A DNA stretch of 64,000 nt from Demequina oxidasica (lineage in GTDB: Bacteria > Actinomycetota > Actinomycetes > Actinomycetales > Demequinaceae): contig NZ_BBRE01000004.1 of NCBI RefSeq assembly GCF_000975115.1, positions 186,001-250,000 on the forward strand, given 5' to 3'. Within the stretch, counting starts at the first letter, position 1, and every line of letters starts with the position of its first letter. Shown piece by piece: positions 24,364-33,488 of this stretch. The notes under the pieces were generated by a model that saw only the letters and a program-made list of their open reading frames with translations, was not told where the DNA came from and searched no databases. The position numbers and the translations under genes were made by a program.

Positions 24364-27300
24364 CTACTCCACGACGACGACGAGGTCGCCACCCGCGAGG
24401 GTCTCGGTACCGCTGATTGCGACGCGCGCGACTTTGCCAGCAATGGGCGTGGTGATGGAGGACTCCATCTTCATGGCCTCGATGACCGCCACCGTCGCGC
24501 CCGCGTCAACCTGAGCGCCGACCTCGACAGACGCCGTGACGGCACCGGAGAACGGTGAACCGATTGACCCCTCGACGTTCGCATCGGCCTTTTCCCGTGC
24601 CACGACGTCAACCGAAGCATTCTCGTCGCGTACCTGAACCGGGCGAATAGAGCCGTTGTAGTTGAACATCGCGGTGCGCTCGCCGTGGTCGTCGGGCTCA
24701 CCCAACGCCTCGAGAGACGTGATCATCCGAACACCTGGACCGAGGTCGATCGTGACCTCCTCCTCGCTATCCGAGCTGATGCCGTAAAGGTAGTGGAACG
24801 TGTCGATGACCGAGATGTCGCCATACTTTTCAATCGCGGCGTCGAATTCCTTGGCCGGTCCGGGGAACAGCAGGTGGTTGAGCCTGCGGCGGCGCACCTC
24901 ACCCGACTGCGTGAGCTTGTCCTTGTCGTCGTCCGTGAGGACGGGCGACTTAGGCTCGAAGGTGCGTCCCTGGAGCGCCTTGGTGCGGAATGGCTCGGGC
25001 CACCCACCGGGAGGAGTCCCGAGCTCGCCGGACAGGAAGCCCACCACCGAGTCTGGCAGGTCGTACTTGTCCGGGTTCTCAGCGAAGTCAACCGGATCGG
25101 CGTCGTTCGCGACAAGGTGAAGCGCGAGGTCACCGACGACCTTGGAGGACGGAGTGACCTTCACGAGACGGCCGAGAATCTTATCCGCCGCCGAGTACAT
25201 GTCCTCGATCTGCTCAAACCTGTCGGCAAGACCTAGCGAGATCGCCTGCTGACGCAAGTTGGACAACTGGCCGCCGGGAATCTCGTGCATATAGACGCGG
25301 CCGGTGGGGCCCGGTAGGCCCGACTCGAAGGGTGCGTACAGGTGGCGCACCGACTCCCAGTATGGCTCCATGTCTTGGGCTGCCTTCAGCGAGATGCCGG
25401 TGTCCCGAGTGGTGTGCTCAAGCGCGGCGATCAGTGCACTCATGGGCGGCTGTGATGTGGTCCCCGCCATCGCAGCATTCGCGACGTCGACGGCGTCAAC
25501 CCCAGCCTCGGCCGCGGCGAGCAGCGTGCCTATCTGTCCGCCGGCGCTGTCGTGCGTGTGCAAGTGCACAGGAACGTCGAAACGCTCACGCAGCGCGGAC
25601 ACCAGCGTGTAAGCGGCGGCGGGTCGCAGCAGCCCTGCCATGTCCTTGAGCGCCAAGATGTGTGCGCCAGCGTCAACAAGTGAGTCGGCTAACTTGAGGT
25701 AATAGTCGAGGGTATAGAGGTCCTCTTCGGGGCTGATCATGTTGCCGGTGTAGCAAAGTGTCGCTTCGGCGACAGCCTGTCCGGTCTCACGAACAGCCTC
25801 GATGGCGGGCCGCATCTGCTCGACGTCGTTGAGCGCATCGAAGATGCGGAAGATATCGATGCCCGTCTCGGTCGCCTCTTGGACGAACGCGTGCGCGACC
25901 TCGTCAGGGTAAGGCGTATAGCCCACGGTGTTGCGACCGCGCAGCAGCATCTGGATGGCGATGTTGGGCATGGCCTCGCGCAAGTTGGCCAGGCGTAGCC
26001 ACGGGTCCTCGGACAGGAAACGCATCGCGACGTCGTACGTCGCGCCACCCCACGCCTCCATCGACAACAACTCCGGAGTCATGCGTGAGACGTGACCAGC
26101 CGCGGCGAGCAGGTCGTAGGTACGCACGCGAGTCGCGAGCAACGACTGGTGAGCATCGCGCATCGTGGTCTCGGTGATCGCAAGCGCCTTCTGGTCGCGC
26201 AGAGCCTTGGCAAAGCCCTCGGGGCCAAGCTCCAGCAATCGCTGACGCGAGCCCGCAGGGGGCTCTACATCTAGATCGATCGAGGGCAGCTTGTCTGCCG
26301 GGCGAACGAACTCGTCGGCGTGCTCGCCATTGGGCTTGTTGACCGTAACGTCACCGAGGAACTGCAGCAGTTTGGTTGAACGGTCCTTGCTTTCAGCGAG
26401 TTCGAGCAGGTGAGGGCGCTTGTCAATAAACGACGTGGGCACTCCCCCGGCCTGGAAATCGGGATCAGCCAGCACGGCCTGCAAGAACTTGATGTTGCTC
26501 GTCACCCCACGAATGCGGAACTCCGCTAGGGCGCGTGAGGCACGGCGCACGGCGGTGTCGAAGTCGCGGCCGCGGCACGTCAGCTTGACGAGCATCGAGT
26601 CAAAGTGACCCGAGATCGAGTTTCCGGCCATTCCGGTCGCGCCATCGAGGCGGATGCCCGCGCCGCCCGGCGAGCGGTAGGCAACGATGCGTCCGGTGTC
26701 GGGCTGGAAGCCGTTGGAGGGGTCCTCGGTCGTGATCCGCGTCTGCACGGCGTAGCCGTTGACCCGCACGTCCTCCTGGCGGATGCCAATCTGCTCGAGG
26801 GTCTCCCCAGACGCGATACGCATCTGCGCGCTCACGAGGTCGATGTCGGTGACCTCTTCGGTAACCGTGTGCTCCACCTGAATACGTGGGTTCATCTCAA
26901 TGAACACGTGCTGTCCGGCGCGTTCACCCTCGGTGTCCACCAAGAACTCGACGGTTCCCGCGTTGATGTAGCCAATGGACTTGGCGAACTTCACGGCATC
27001 GCGGCAGAGCGCATCGCGAATCTCGGGGTCGAGGTTGGGTGCCGGGGCGATCTCGATGACCTTCTGGTGACGTCGCTGCACCGAGCAGTCGCGCTCAAAC
27101 AGGTGAACGACGTTGCCTTCGTTGTCGGCGAGGATCTGCACCTCGATGTGACGAGGCGCGAGCACTGCCTGCTCAAGGAACACGGTGGCGTCCCCGAAAG
27201 CGTTGTCAGCTTCGCGCATCGCGGCCGACATCAACTCGGGTAAGTCCTCGCGGCTCTCCACACGGCGCATTCCGCGCCCGCCACCACCGGCGACGGCCTT

Positions 27301-27771
27301 GACGAAGATGGGGAAGCCAATCCGGTCAGCCTCAGAGATCAGGAAGTCTTTGTCCTGAGAGGGCTCGGAGGAGTCCAGCACGGGCACACCCGCGGACTTC
27401 GCCGCCTTGAGGGCGGCCACCTTGTCACCTGCGTTGTCGAGCACCTCGGGGGGCGGTCCAATAAAGGTAAGTCCGGCCTCACGGCACTTGGTCGCGAACT
27501 CGACGTTCTCACTAAGGAACCCGTAGCCGGGGTATATCGCGTCGGCGCCGGCAAGCTTCGCAACCCGCACCATCTCGTCGGCATCGAGGTACGCCTTAAC
27601 GGGGTGGCCCTCTTCGCCAATCTGATAGGCCTCGTCGGCCTTGAGACGGTGCTCGGACATCCGGTCCTCGTGCGGGAAGACGGCGACCGTCTTCGACCCT
27701 AACTCGACCGCGGCACGGAATGCACGCACGGCAATTTCGGCACGGTTAGCTACCAGGACCTTGGAGAACAT
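24364..27771 (-). CDS. pyc: Pyruvate carboxylase
   Basis: Carboxylates pyruvate to oxaloacetate using ATP, bicarbonate and biotin, the main anaplerotic step. The 1135-residue protein has the full domain set. The biotin carboxylase domain (about 1-450) has FVKAVAGGGGRGMR and EMNPRIQVEHTVTEEVT. The carboxyltransferase domain (about 530-800) has ETTMRDAHQSLLATRVRT and HTHDSAGGQ. The C-terminal carrier domain has EAMKMES with the biotinyl lysine at K1101. ATG 27771 follows GAAGGGAAG. It is a single-polypeptide form. The last gene of the pgsA-garA-merR strand run. Confidence 0.95.
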   Translation of the reverse strand: MFSKVLVANRAEIAVRAFRAAVELGSKTVAVFPHEDRMSEHRLKADEAYQIGEEGHPVKAYLDADEMVRVAKLAGADAIYPGYGFLSENVEFATKCREAGLTFIGPPPEVLDNAGDKVAALKAAKSAGVPVLDSSEPSQDKDFLISEADRIGFPIFVKAVAGGGGRGMRRVESREDLPELMSAAMREADNAFGDATVFLEQAVLAPRHIEVQILADNEGNVVHLFERDCSVQRRHQKVIEIAPAPNLDPEIRDALCRDAVKFAKSIGYINAGTVEFLVDTEGERAGQHVFIEMNPRIQVEHTVTEEVTDIDLVSAQMRIASGETLEQIGIRQEDVRVNGYAVQTRITTEDPSNGFQPDTGRIVAYRSPGGAGIRLDGATGMAGNSISGHFDSMLVKLTCRGRDFDTAVRRASRALAEFRIRGVTSNIKFLQAVLADPDFQAGGVPTSFIDKRPHLLELAESKDRSTKLLQFLGDVTVNKPNGEHADEFVRPADKLPSIDLDVEPPAGSRQRLLELGPEGFAKALRDQKALAITETTMRDAHQSLLATRVRTYDLLAAAGHVSRMTPELLSMEAWGGATYDVAMRFLSEDPWLRLANLREAMPNIAIQMLLRGRNTVGYTPYPDEVAHAFVQEATETGIDIFRIFDALNDVEQMRPAIEAVRETGQAVAEATLCYTGNMISPEEDLYTLDYYLKLADSLVDAGAHILALKDMAGLLRPAAAYTLVSALRERFDVPVHLHTHDSAGGQIGTLLAAAEAGVDAVDVANAAMAGTTSQPPMSALIAALEHTTRDTGISLKAAQDMEPYWESVRHLYAPFESGLPGPTGRVYMHEIPGGQLSNLRQQAISLGLADRFEQIEDMYSAADKILGRLVKVTPSSKVVGDLALHLVANDADPVDFAENPDKYDLPDSVVGFLSGELGTPPGGWPEPFRTKALQGRTFEPKSPVLTDDDKDKLTQSGEVRRRRLNHLLFPGPAKEFDAAIEKYGDISVIDTFHYLYGISSDSEEEVTIDLGPGVRMITSLEALGEPDDHGERTAMFNYNGSIRPVQVRDENASVDVVAREKADANVEGSIGSPFSGAVTASVEVGAQVDAGATVAVIEAMKMESSITTPIAGKVARVAISGTETLAGGDLVVVVE

Positions 27772-27889
27772 TGACTTCCCTTCGACTTTGGCTTTATCTT
27801 GCCAGGTTTCGTCTGGGAGTCACAGTTTCGCGCGCCCCACAGAGGTAAAAAATGCGTGGCGGCGTCTATTGCAGCGGCCGATGCCGGGT

Positions 27890-28486
27890 TTAGCTTGCGT
27901 TGGTGCGGCGAGCGCGGCGCGCGGCGAGTTCATCGACGACGTCGGGGGCGTCAACATCGGGAGCCTGCCCGCGGTCCGCCGGGAGCGTCGCGAGCGAGCC
28001 CTCAAGTTCGCGCCAGACCTTACCCAGCGCAATGCCGAACACGCCCTGGCCGCCCTGAACGAGGTCAATGACCTGGTCGTCAGAGGTGCATTCGTAGACG
28101 GAGGCTCCATCTGACATGAGCGTGATGCGAGACAGGTCTTCGACACCTCGTTCACGAAGATGCTCTACAGCACTGCGAATTTGCTGAAGTGAGACGCCCG
28201 AGTCGAGGAGTCGCTTGACGACTCGTAGCACCAGAATGTCCCGGAAGCCATAGAGGCGCTGAGTTCCCGATCCCGTAGCGCTGCGCACGGTGGGCTCAAC
28301 CAATCCGGTGCGAGCCCAATAGTCCAGTTGACGGTAGGTGATGCCGGCTGCGTTACACGCCGTAGGGCCGCGGTAACCGGCATTCTCGTCTAGGTGAGTA
28401 AGTCCATCATCGAACAGGATGCCCTGATCGGCGCCACTAGCCTGATCGCGCACCGAGGTCAGCTCGTGGCCGTTGTCGTCGGTCAT
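27890..28486 (-). CDS. MerR-family transcriptional regulator (second of the pair)
   Basis: Winged-helix regulator of 198 residues with the MerR DNA-binding helices ACNAAGITYRQLDYWARTGL and TGSGTQRLYGFRDILVLRVV, then a coiled helix with LDSGVSLQQIRSAVEHLRERG. ATG 28486 is chosen because GGAGGCGAA lies just upstream; a longer in-frame start at 28522 lacks a site. It follows an FtsR-like MerR protein, the usual actinobacterial pair, but the DUF151 nuclease gene that often stands between the two is absent (only 118 nt separate them). Targets are unknown. Confidence 0.85.
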   Translation of the reverse strand: MTDDNGHELTSVRDQASGADQGILFDDGLTHLDENAGYRGPTACNAAGITYRQLDYWARTGLVEPTVRSATGSGTQRLYGFRDILVLRVVKRLLDSGVSLQQIRSAVEHLRERGVEDLSRITLMSDGASVYECTSDDQVIDLVQGGQGVFGIALGKVWRELEGSLATLPADRGQAPDVDAPDVVDELAARRARRTNAS

Positions 28487-28604
28487 TTCGCCTCCTCGTT
28501 CGTCTTTCAACCTTGGGTTCAACGTTATTGCCGGTAGGCGTTCAGGTCAACGACATTGCACCTTCACGGTACCGCGTGTCGCAAATGATTGGCGGCTGTC
28601 AGGT

Positions 28605-29360
28605 CTATCGGCTGACTTGTCCGCGAACAGAAGCGGAAAATACTGCGATGGAGGCCTCGGCAAACTCGTTCGCTGCGTCCTCCGCGGCGCCCGCTCGGCC
28701 CCGCATCTTGTCAGGCTGGCCCATAGCATCGGCTCGATCGGCCTCGCGCCTTGCGGAGCTGACAAGCGACTTAAGGGTACGCAGGTCTCCCCCGCTGCTG
28801 AGATACGCCTGAGCCGCAGTTGCCAGCGGCAACCAGCGGCGGTCGTAGCGGCCTGGCACCGATTGCGTTAGCAGGCCAGCATCGTCAAGTTGCTCGACGA
28901 GGTCGGTCTCGACGCCCGCGCTCGCGGCGAAATCGCCAGCCCCCAGATATTGGTCAGCCTCGTCTCCCACGGCGCGAGGTGCGACGGCCATACGCATCCG
29001 GCCGGAATCCAGAGCCTCGAGGTGGCCCGCGATCACACCCAGCGGCTGGTATTGGTCGCGCTGCTGCCGCAGGACAAAACGCAGGCGTTCAACATCCGCG
29101 GGCGAGTACTGGCGGTAGCCAGAGGTGGTCCTGAAAGGCGTGACCAGTCCATTGTTATCCAGGAATCTCAGCTTTGAGGTGCTGAGTGCCGGGAACTCGG
29201 CTTGAACCTGAGCCAGGACGTCACTGACCCGCAGCATCGGCTCGTGGGATAGCGCGTGGGGCCAGGTGCCTTCAAGGGAATCGTCGGTGCCGAGATCCGC
29301 CGCGGGGGCAACGTGGGTGGGGTCCGGCTCGGGTGATGCGATTGCTCGGAGCTCAGACAT
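28605..29360 (-). CDS. ftsR: FtsR-like MerR transcriptional regulator
   Basis: MerR-type protein of 251 residues; its homologue FtsR activates ftsZ in Corynebacterium glutamicum. A 40-residue acidic leader precedes the DNA-binding domain (LRVSDVLAQVQAEFPALSTS, then NNGLVTPFRTTSGYRQYSPA), followed by a longer C-terminal domain with another winged-helix-like part (GVETDLVEQLDDAGLLTQS). The order pgsA-garA-ftsR-merR matches other actinobacteria, which is the main support for the name. It has its own leaderless -10 box at 29367-29372, 6 nt before the ATG. Confidence 0.8.
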   Translation of the reverse strand: MSELRAIASPEPDPTHVAPAADLGTDDSLEGTWPHALSHEPMLRVSDVLAQVQAEFPALSTSKLRFLDNNGLVTPFRTTSGYRQYSPADVERLRFVLRQQRDQYQPLGVIAGHLEALDSGRMRMAVAPRAVGDEADQYLGAGDFAASAGVETDLVEQLDDAGLLTQSVPGRYDRRWLPLATAAQAYLSSGGDLRTLKSLVSSARREADRADAMGQPDKMRGRAGAAEDAANEFAEASIAVFSASVRGQVSR

Positions 29361-29366
29361 GGCGCC

Positions 29367-29372
29367 AGCCTA
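29367..29372 (-). promoter_or_regulatory. -10 box (TAGGCT) for leaderless ftsR
   Basis: On the minus strand TAGGCT ends 6 nt before the ATG whose first base is 29360. It lies in the 24-nt gap after garA, so ftsR can be transcribed on its own. Confidence 0.6.
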
Positions 29373-29384
29373 CTGGTTCGCGAA

Positions 29385-29807
29385 CTACTTGGCCGAGCCC
29401 GGGTAAAACGTCAGACGGTACTTGCCAATCTGCACCTCGTCCCCTGAACGCAACTCGCGCTCAGACACGCTTTCGCGGTTCACATAGGTGCCGTTAAGCG
29501 ACCCCGAGTCCTTCACCGAGAACGTCCCACCACTGCGAATGAACTGCACGTGCTCGCGGCTCACGGTGACGTCGTCGAGGAAGATGTCACCCGACACGGA
29601 ACGGCCCGCGGTCGTGACGTCCACGTCCAGCAGGAAGCGGGCACCCTGGTTAGGTCCGTGGTGGACAATGAGCAACGCATTGTCGTGGTCGAGGGCATCA
29701 ACCGCGGCCTGGTCCTGAGCAGACAGGCGCGCGGGAGGATTGTCGTCAAAGGGCATCTGAGCGTCGAGGGACATTGTCCGTTCGGCTGGTGATTCGTCGT
29801 ACGTCAT
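29385..29807 (-). CDS. garA: FHA-domain regulator, GarA/OdhI family
   Basis: GarA/OdhI proteins bind and inhibit 2-oxoglutarate dehydrogenase and related enzymes when not phosphorylated by serine/threonine kinases. The 140-residue protein has an FHA domain at about 60-135 with GRSVSGDIFLDDVTVSREHV, the SGSLNGTYVN segment and the EVQIGKYRLTFY end. The N-terminal tail normally carries a Thr-Thr kinase motif (ETT); here it reads PAERTMSLD with a single Thr. GAGGAGG lies upstream of ATG 29807. The order pgsA-garA-ftsR supports the family. Confidence 0.88.
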   Translation of the reverse strand: MTYDESPAERTMSLDAQMPFDDNPPARLSAQDQAAVDALDHDNALLIVHHGPNQGARFLLDVDVTTAGRSVSGDIFLDDVTVSREHVQFIRSGGTFSVKDSGSLNGTYVNRESVSERELRSGDEVQIGKYRLTFYPGSAK

Positions 29808-29902
29808 GGTGCCTCCTCGTGCCGTTCGCGTTGTGCGTCGATCCGTCTCAACAGTCTACGACCTACCAGCAACTTAGAGTCACAATTTGGCGGCTGGATT
29901 TC

Positions 29903-30577
29903 CTACCCAGCAGTAGGCGTGGCTCGCACCCGGCGGCGTACGTCTGCGACGTAGCCGATGCCGGCCCACCAATAGAGTGCCGCCGCGACGACCGCAAGGA
30001 CGATTGCGCACGTGTGAACAATCTCCCATCGCTCATAGCCGAGGTACGCAATGGGGAGAGCGAAGTAGAGCAAGAGGGTCGCCAGTTTGCCAAGGAACGT
30101 CACTTGCGGCGTGTGGACGCCGTGACGCTTGCCGAGCGCCAAGGCAATTCCGACGACCACATCGCGCATAAGCAGGATGACAACGAGCCACCATGGGACG
30201 ATGCCGCGCAAGGCAAGCCCGATGACGACCGCGACGGTAAGAATCCGGTCGGCGGCGGGATCGAGCACACGGCCGAGCTTGGTGACCTGGTTCCAGCGAC
30301 GTGCAAGGTAGCCGTCCAGGAAGTCGCTTATCCCCGCTACGGCCAGCGCGGCAATCGCCCATGCGTCGTGGTGAGTAGCCAGTAGGACCGTGAAGACCAC
30401 GATAAGGACGATGCGCAACGCGGATATTACGTTGGGGATGGTCCAGACCGCGTCGCTCAGCACTTCCTCTGACGCATCCGAGGTCCCGGCGTCGCTTTGG
30501 ATAGGCGCGCTCCGGGTCGGCACGTCGTCTCTACCTGCGGTGTCAGTCGGTTCCGCGTCTGGCGTTGGTGTCGTCAC
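29903..30577 (-). CDS. pgsA: CDP-alcohol phosphatidyltransferase (PgsA-like)
   Basis: Membrane enzyme that makes phosphatidylglycerol phosphate, or a related phospholipid, from CDP-diacylglycerol. The 224-residue protein has the CDP-alcohol motif D88-G89-x2-A92-R93-x8-G102-x3-D106-x3-D110 (within DGYLARRWNQVTKLGRVLD) and about six hydrophobic helices. The first 40 residues are an acidic, polar tail that homologues often lack, so a later start is possible; the leaderless -10 box supports GTG 30577. It heads the pgsA-garA-ftsR group. Confidence 0.9.
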   Translation of the reverse strand: MTTPTPDAEPTDTAGRDDVPTRSAPIQSDAGTSDASEEVLSDAVWTIPNVISALRIVLIVVFTVLLATHHDAWAIAALAVAGISDFLDGYLARRWNQVTKLGRVLDPAADRILTVAVVIGLALRGIVPWWLVVILLMRDVVVGIALALGKRHGVHTPQVTFLGKLATLLLYFALPIAYLGYERWEIVHTCAIVLAVVAAALYWWAGIGYVADVRRRVRATPTAG

Positions 30578-30583
30578 ACGCCG

Positions 30584-30589
30584 AGTCTA
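30584..30589 (-). promoter_or_regulatory. -10 box (TAGACT) for leaderless pgsA
   Basis: TAGACT on the minus strand ends 6 nt before the GTG start at 30577. No ribosome binding site is present. Confidence 0.55.
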
Positions 30590-30634
30590 GAGCCACTACA
30601 GCCACGGTTGTGCTGGGGTCTTGAGCCACCAGCG

Positions 30635-30790
30635 CTACTTCTTGGAACTGGCAGCCTTATCCATCACCGTGTCGACGGTATTCGTGGCGATCCGCGTGGC
30701 TTCGTCCTCACTGGCGCCCCGAGCGAGTTCTCGCGCCCGGATCTGCTCGAAGTGGTAGCGACGCGTCTCTGTGGCATTCGTGTCGGTCAT
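30635..30790 (-). CDS. Small 51-residue protein of unknown function
   Basis: A short gene with ATG at 30790 and a good AGGAG site 7 nt upstream, ending at TAG. The protein is highly charged and predicted helical, with HFEQIRARELARGASEDEA in the middle and a Lys-rich end. This YE-x-L/I-RARELA-RGAS pattern recalls small actinobacterial proteins annotated as DUF7218 or Rho-termination-factor-like, but I cannot confirm the family. It lies between the methyltransferase and pgsA on the same strand. Confidence 0.65.
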   Translation of the reverse strand: MTDTNATETRRYHFEQIRARELARGASEDEATRIATNTVDTVMDKAASSKK

Positions 30791-30861
30791 GGCGCACTCC
30801 TAAACCTAAGTTGGTACCTCCAGGCTACGTCGCAACGTCCTGAAAGCGCGCGCCGAGGGAA

Positions 30862-31482
30862 CTAATTACTTAGGCGCTTGGCGGTGAGCACGACGTCGCG
30901 ACGCCCACGCTGTGGCCCAGGTTGGTCGTACACGTCAGCACCTGTCTCACGCGCTTTTGTTTTGACTTCGACATGCCACCCAGATGACAGCCCAAGTTCC
31001 GCGATGATCTGGTCCTCGGAGAATCGCACGTCGCTCGGAGGTCCCGGCAAACTCTCGTGCTCATCCGGGGAGTGGCCCACAATTAGCAGCGTGCCACCTG
31101 ATATTACTGCCGCTGCAGCGCTCCGCCAGGCTCGGCCCCGCACTGCCGCTTCTTCGTGGAGAAAGTGACAGGTCACCAGGTCGTAGGAACGGTTAGTAGT
31201 CCACACGCTGAGGTCCGCCTGAATCCACTCGCACCGGTTCGCCACGTTTTCGCGCGTTGCAGCGTCCGCGGCCCGCGCGAGCGCCTCCTGTGAGAAGTCC
31301 ACCCCTCGAACTCGCCACCCCTGCGAGGCGAGCCAGACAGCATCGGCGCCCTCTCCGCAGCCCACGTCCAAGGCTGAACCGGTCTCTAACTCCCCTGCCG
31401 CGATCACAAGCGTGGGATTGACCTTGCCGGACCACAATGCCTTTGCGGCATATCGCTCGTTCCACTGTGAGGAACTAGGCAT
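30862..31482 (-). CDS. Class I SAM-dependent methyltransferase
   Basis: Small-molecule or peptide methyltransferase of 206 residues. Motif I is ALDVGCGEGADAVWLASQGW, followed by the acidic residue of motif II (RGVDFSQEALARA) and IQADLSVW. The N-terminus SSQWNERYAAKALWSGKVNP resembles methyltransferases of the thiopurine/tellurite-resistance type, but the substrate cannot be told. ATG 31482 has AGGTG 7 nt upstream; a GTG at 31491 is an alternative. The 250 nt upstream of it hold no credible gene. Confidence 0.85.
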   Translation of the reverse strand: MPSSSQWNERYAAKALWSGKVNPTLVIAAGELETGSALDVGCGEGADAVWLASQGWRVRGVDFSQEALARAADAATRENVANRCEWIQADLSVWTTNRSYDLVTCHFLHEEAAVRGRAWRSAAAAVISGGTLLIVGHSPDEHESLPGPPSDVRFSEDQIIAELGLSSGWHVEVKTKARETGADVYDQPGPQRGRRDVVLTAKRLSN

Positions 31483-31745
31483 GGTTGACACCTGGGAACT
31501 GACTCACCGAGTGGCACAAGGACATGCGCCTACCCTACGACCAGCGCGGGCCAGCGCACCACCACGACCGCCACCGCTGAGGTAACGACGTCGCGATAGA
31601 ACCACCACGTCCGGCATCCGCTTCTACGTTGCGAGTGCGAGGTGGACTTCCGCGCTGGTTGCGTGTACGAAACTGAGCTTGGACGATGCGCACTTGAAGA
31701 GGCACCTCTCCTCTACGGCGCCGCGTCCAGCCGCGCGCGCTAGAG

Positions 31746-33476
31746 CTACTGGTCGACCTGTGGCAGAGTGTCGTAACTCGCGATCGTGGCACGGATGGCA
31801 TCCAAAGATTGAGCGTTCAGGCCACCATTACCCGTGACCGCGATCCATGCCTCGAGGGTCAAGGAACCGTACTTGTGACCGGAGTCGTCCGGCACCGCCG
31901 TACCCATTGTGAAGTCGATGACAGCCTGCAGCCCGGTAACGACCGGAATCCAATGCATGTCGGGCGAAACCACGGGGGAACGTTGACCGTCCTCGAGCCA
32001 CTCGGGACGCTGCCAGAAGATTGATCCGCTCAACCACACCACCGGGTCGTTGCCGTGTTGCAGGTAGGCCACCCGCGGAGCGTCCCACTCCCCTGCGGCG
32101 TTCGTAAAGTCTGCGGGGTTGGAGAACCACCTCACCTGGGAACCATCGTCGAGTGTGGGCAGCGTGACCGGGCTACTCGGATCGCGACGGGCCGTGAGCC
32201 CTTCCCATAGACCTGTGCGCGCGGGAGTGCCTGCAAACACGGCGCCATCTGAGCGTGCCAACAGCGTCTCAAGGTCGGGGAACGCGGACTGCATGGCGTA
32301 CGACCCGAGGCTGAGCCCGTACACCACGAGTGCGGGGCGGTGGTCGGCGGGCAACCCGCTCCACCACGCGTAAACGGAATAGAACTGGGCGCTCGCGCCC
32401 TCCGCTGGTGGGACTGGATTGAATATGCGGCTACGCCAACTCGGCTTGTCATCGTACTGAAGCGCCACGAGCGCGGTGTCCCCTCCATGAAGGTACTCGA
32501 CAGCGTCGATGGCCTGCGGGTCGAGCCAACCGGTACCCGTCGTGGCTGCAACGACTAACACCGATCTGTCAGTTGCACCGGTACGTTGCAATTCGTTCAC
32601 CGCTATCGCAGCGCGCTCGGCATACGTGGGCGCCGACTCGAGTCCCACATAGACGCGAATTGGCTCTTTCGCGCTCTGGTTAGTCAATGCTTCGATCGCA
32701 TGCGCATCGGGGCCACTCGCGACTATCTCCGAACCTGCAAAGCCGAGGTCGTCCCAATCAACGAGGCTCCCTGGGCCCCCTGACCGCAATGACGACGTAG
32801 GCGCCGCAAGGTTGGGGTCTGGGTGCGCATTCGACTCACTCCAGCCGCGATCCAAGAACTGCAGTCCCGACGCGACAGTGCCCCACAACAAGGCCGCCAT
32901 TATCAACACGACCACGGCCAGAGAAGTCGCGTCCGTTGCCACATCGACGCCACGCTCGTGCTCACGCGCCTCGGCACCTGCGACCCGACGGACGAGTGGC
33001 CCGCTGCGCCGTTCTGCCGCCTGATAAGCCAGTCGTAAACCCCGGCCAATGGCGATAGCAAGCACGGCGACGCCAAAGGCCACGATGAGGAGCAGAAACC
33101 ACGAGTATCCAGTGATGGTGGGTAACCCAACCATTGTGCGAATCCCGTTTTGCCACGCCACGACGAAGGGCGCCAGAATCACTGCCCCCGTCACAATCAC
33201 GATGCCGAGCACCGGCCAACCCCAGCGCGCCAACGCGGGGTTACGCCAAGAGATTACCCGCCGCAGGATGTACCACAGCAATACGCCCACGCCATAGCCG
33301 ACCGCAAAACTCAAGCCTGAAATCACACCTTGCGCTACCTGCGGTCTGGGCAGAAGGGAGGGGGTGAGTGACAAGGCGAGGAATACGAGACCCAGGAGGA
33401 CGCCGCCATAGTCGAGCCTCAACGCATCTACCCAGCCGTTCAGGCGTCCGGGTAGGTGATTGGTGTACTCGGTCAC
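31746..33476 (-). CDS. Membrane-anchored alpha/beta hydrolase (Abhydrolase_9 type)
   Basis: Protein of 576 residues with an N-terminal membrane part and a C-terminal hydrolase domain, the layout of the Pfam pair Abhydrolase_9_N plus Abhydrolase_9. About five hydrophobic helices lie between 20 and 215. The nucleophile elbow is VVYGLSLGSYAMQSAF, with GLSLG around the serine, in the second half. Substrate unknown; an esterase on the cell-envelope side is a reasonable inference. The start is set by a -10 box 6 nt upstream. Confidence 0.8.
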   Translation of the reverse strand: MTEYTNHLPGRLNGWVDALRLDYGGVLLGLVFLALSLTPSLLPRPQVAQGVISGLSFAVGYGVGVLLWYILRRVISWRNPALARWGWPVLGIVIVTGAVILAPFVVAWQNGIRTMVGLPTITGYSWFLLLIVAFGVAVLAIAIGRGLRLAYQAAERRSGPLVRRVAGAEAREHERGVDVATDATSLAVVVLIMAALLWGTVASGLQFLDRGWSESNAHPDPNLAAPTSSLRSGGPGSLVDWDDLGFAGSEIVASGPDAHAIEALTNQSAKEPIRVYVGLESAPTYAERAAIAVNELQRTGATDRSVLVVAATTGTGWLDPQAIDAVEYLHGGDTALVALQYDDKPSWRSRIFNPVPPAEGASAQFYSVYAWWSGLPADHRPALVVYGLSLGSYAMQSAFPDLETLLARSDGAVFAGTPARTGLWEGLTARRDPSSPVTLPTLDDGSQVRWFSNPADFTNAAGEWDAPRVAYLQHGNDPVVWLSGSIFWQRPEWLEDGQRSPVVSPDMHWIPVVTGLQAVIDFTMGTAVPDDSGHKYGSLTLEAWIAVTGNGGLNAQSLDAIRATIASYDTLPQVDQ

Positions 33477-33482
33477 CTCATT

Positions 33483-33488
33483 ACTTTA
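33483..33488 (-). promoter_or_regulatory. -10 box (TAAAGT) for the leaderless hydrolase gene
   Basis: TAAAGT on the minus strand ends 6 nt before the GTG at 33476. It overlaps the stop codon of the upstream reductase-like gene. Confidence 0.55.

Noticed and set aside
31492-31745. Possible small gene between the methyltransferase and the hydrolase
   Set aside because: The frames are Arg-rich with no ribosome binding site and no recognisable product.
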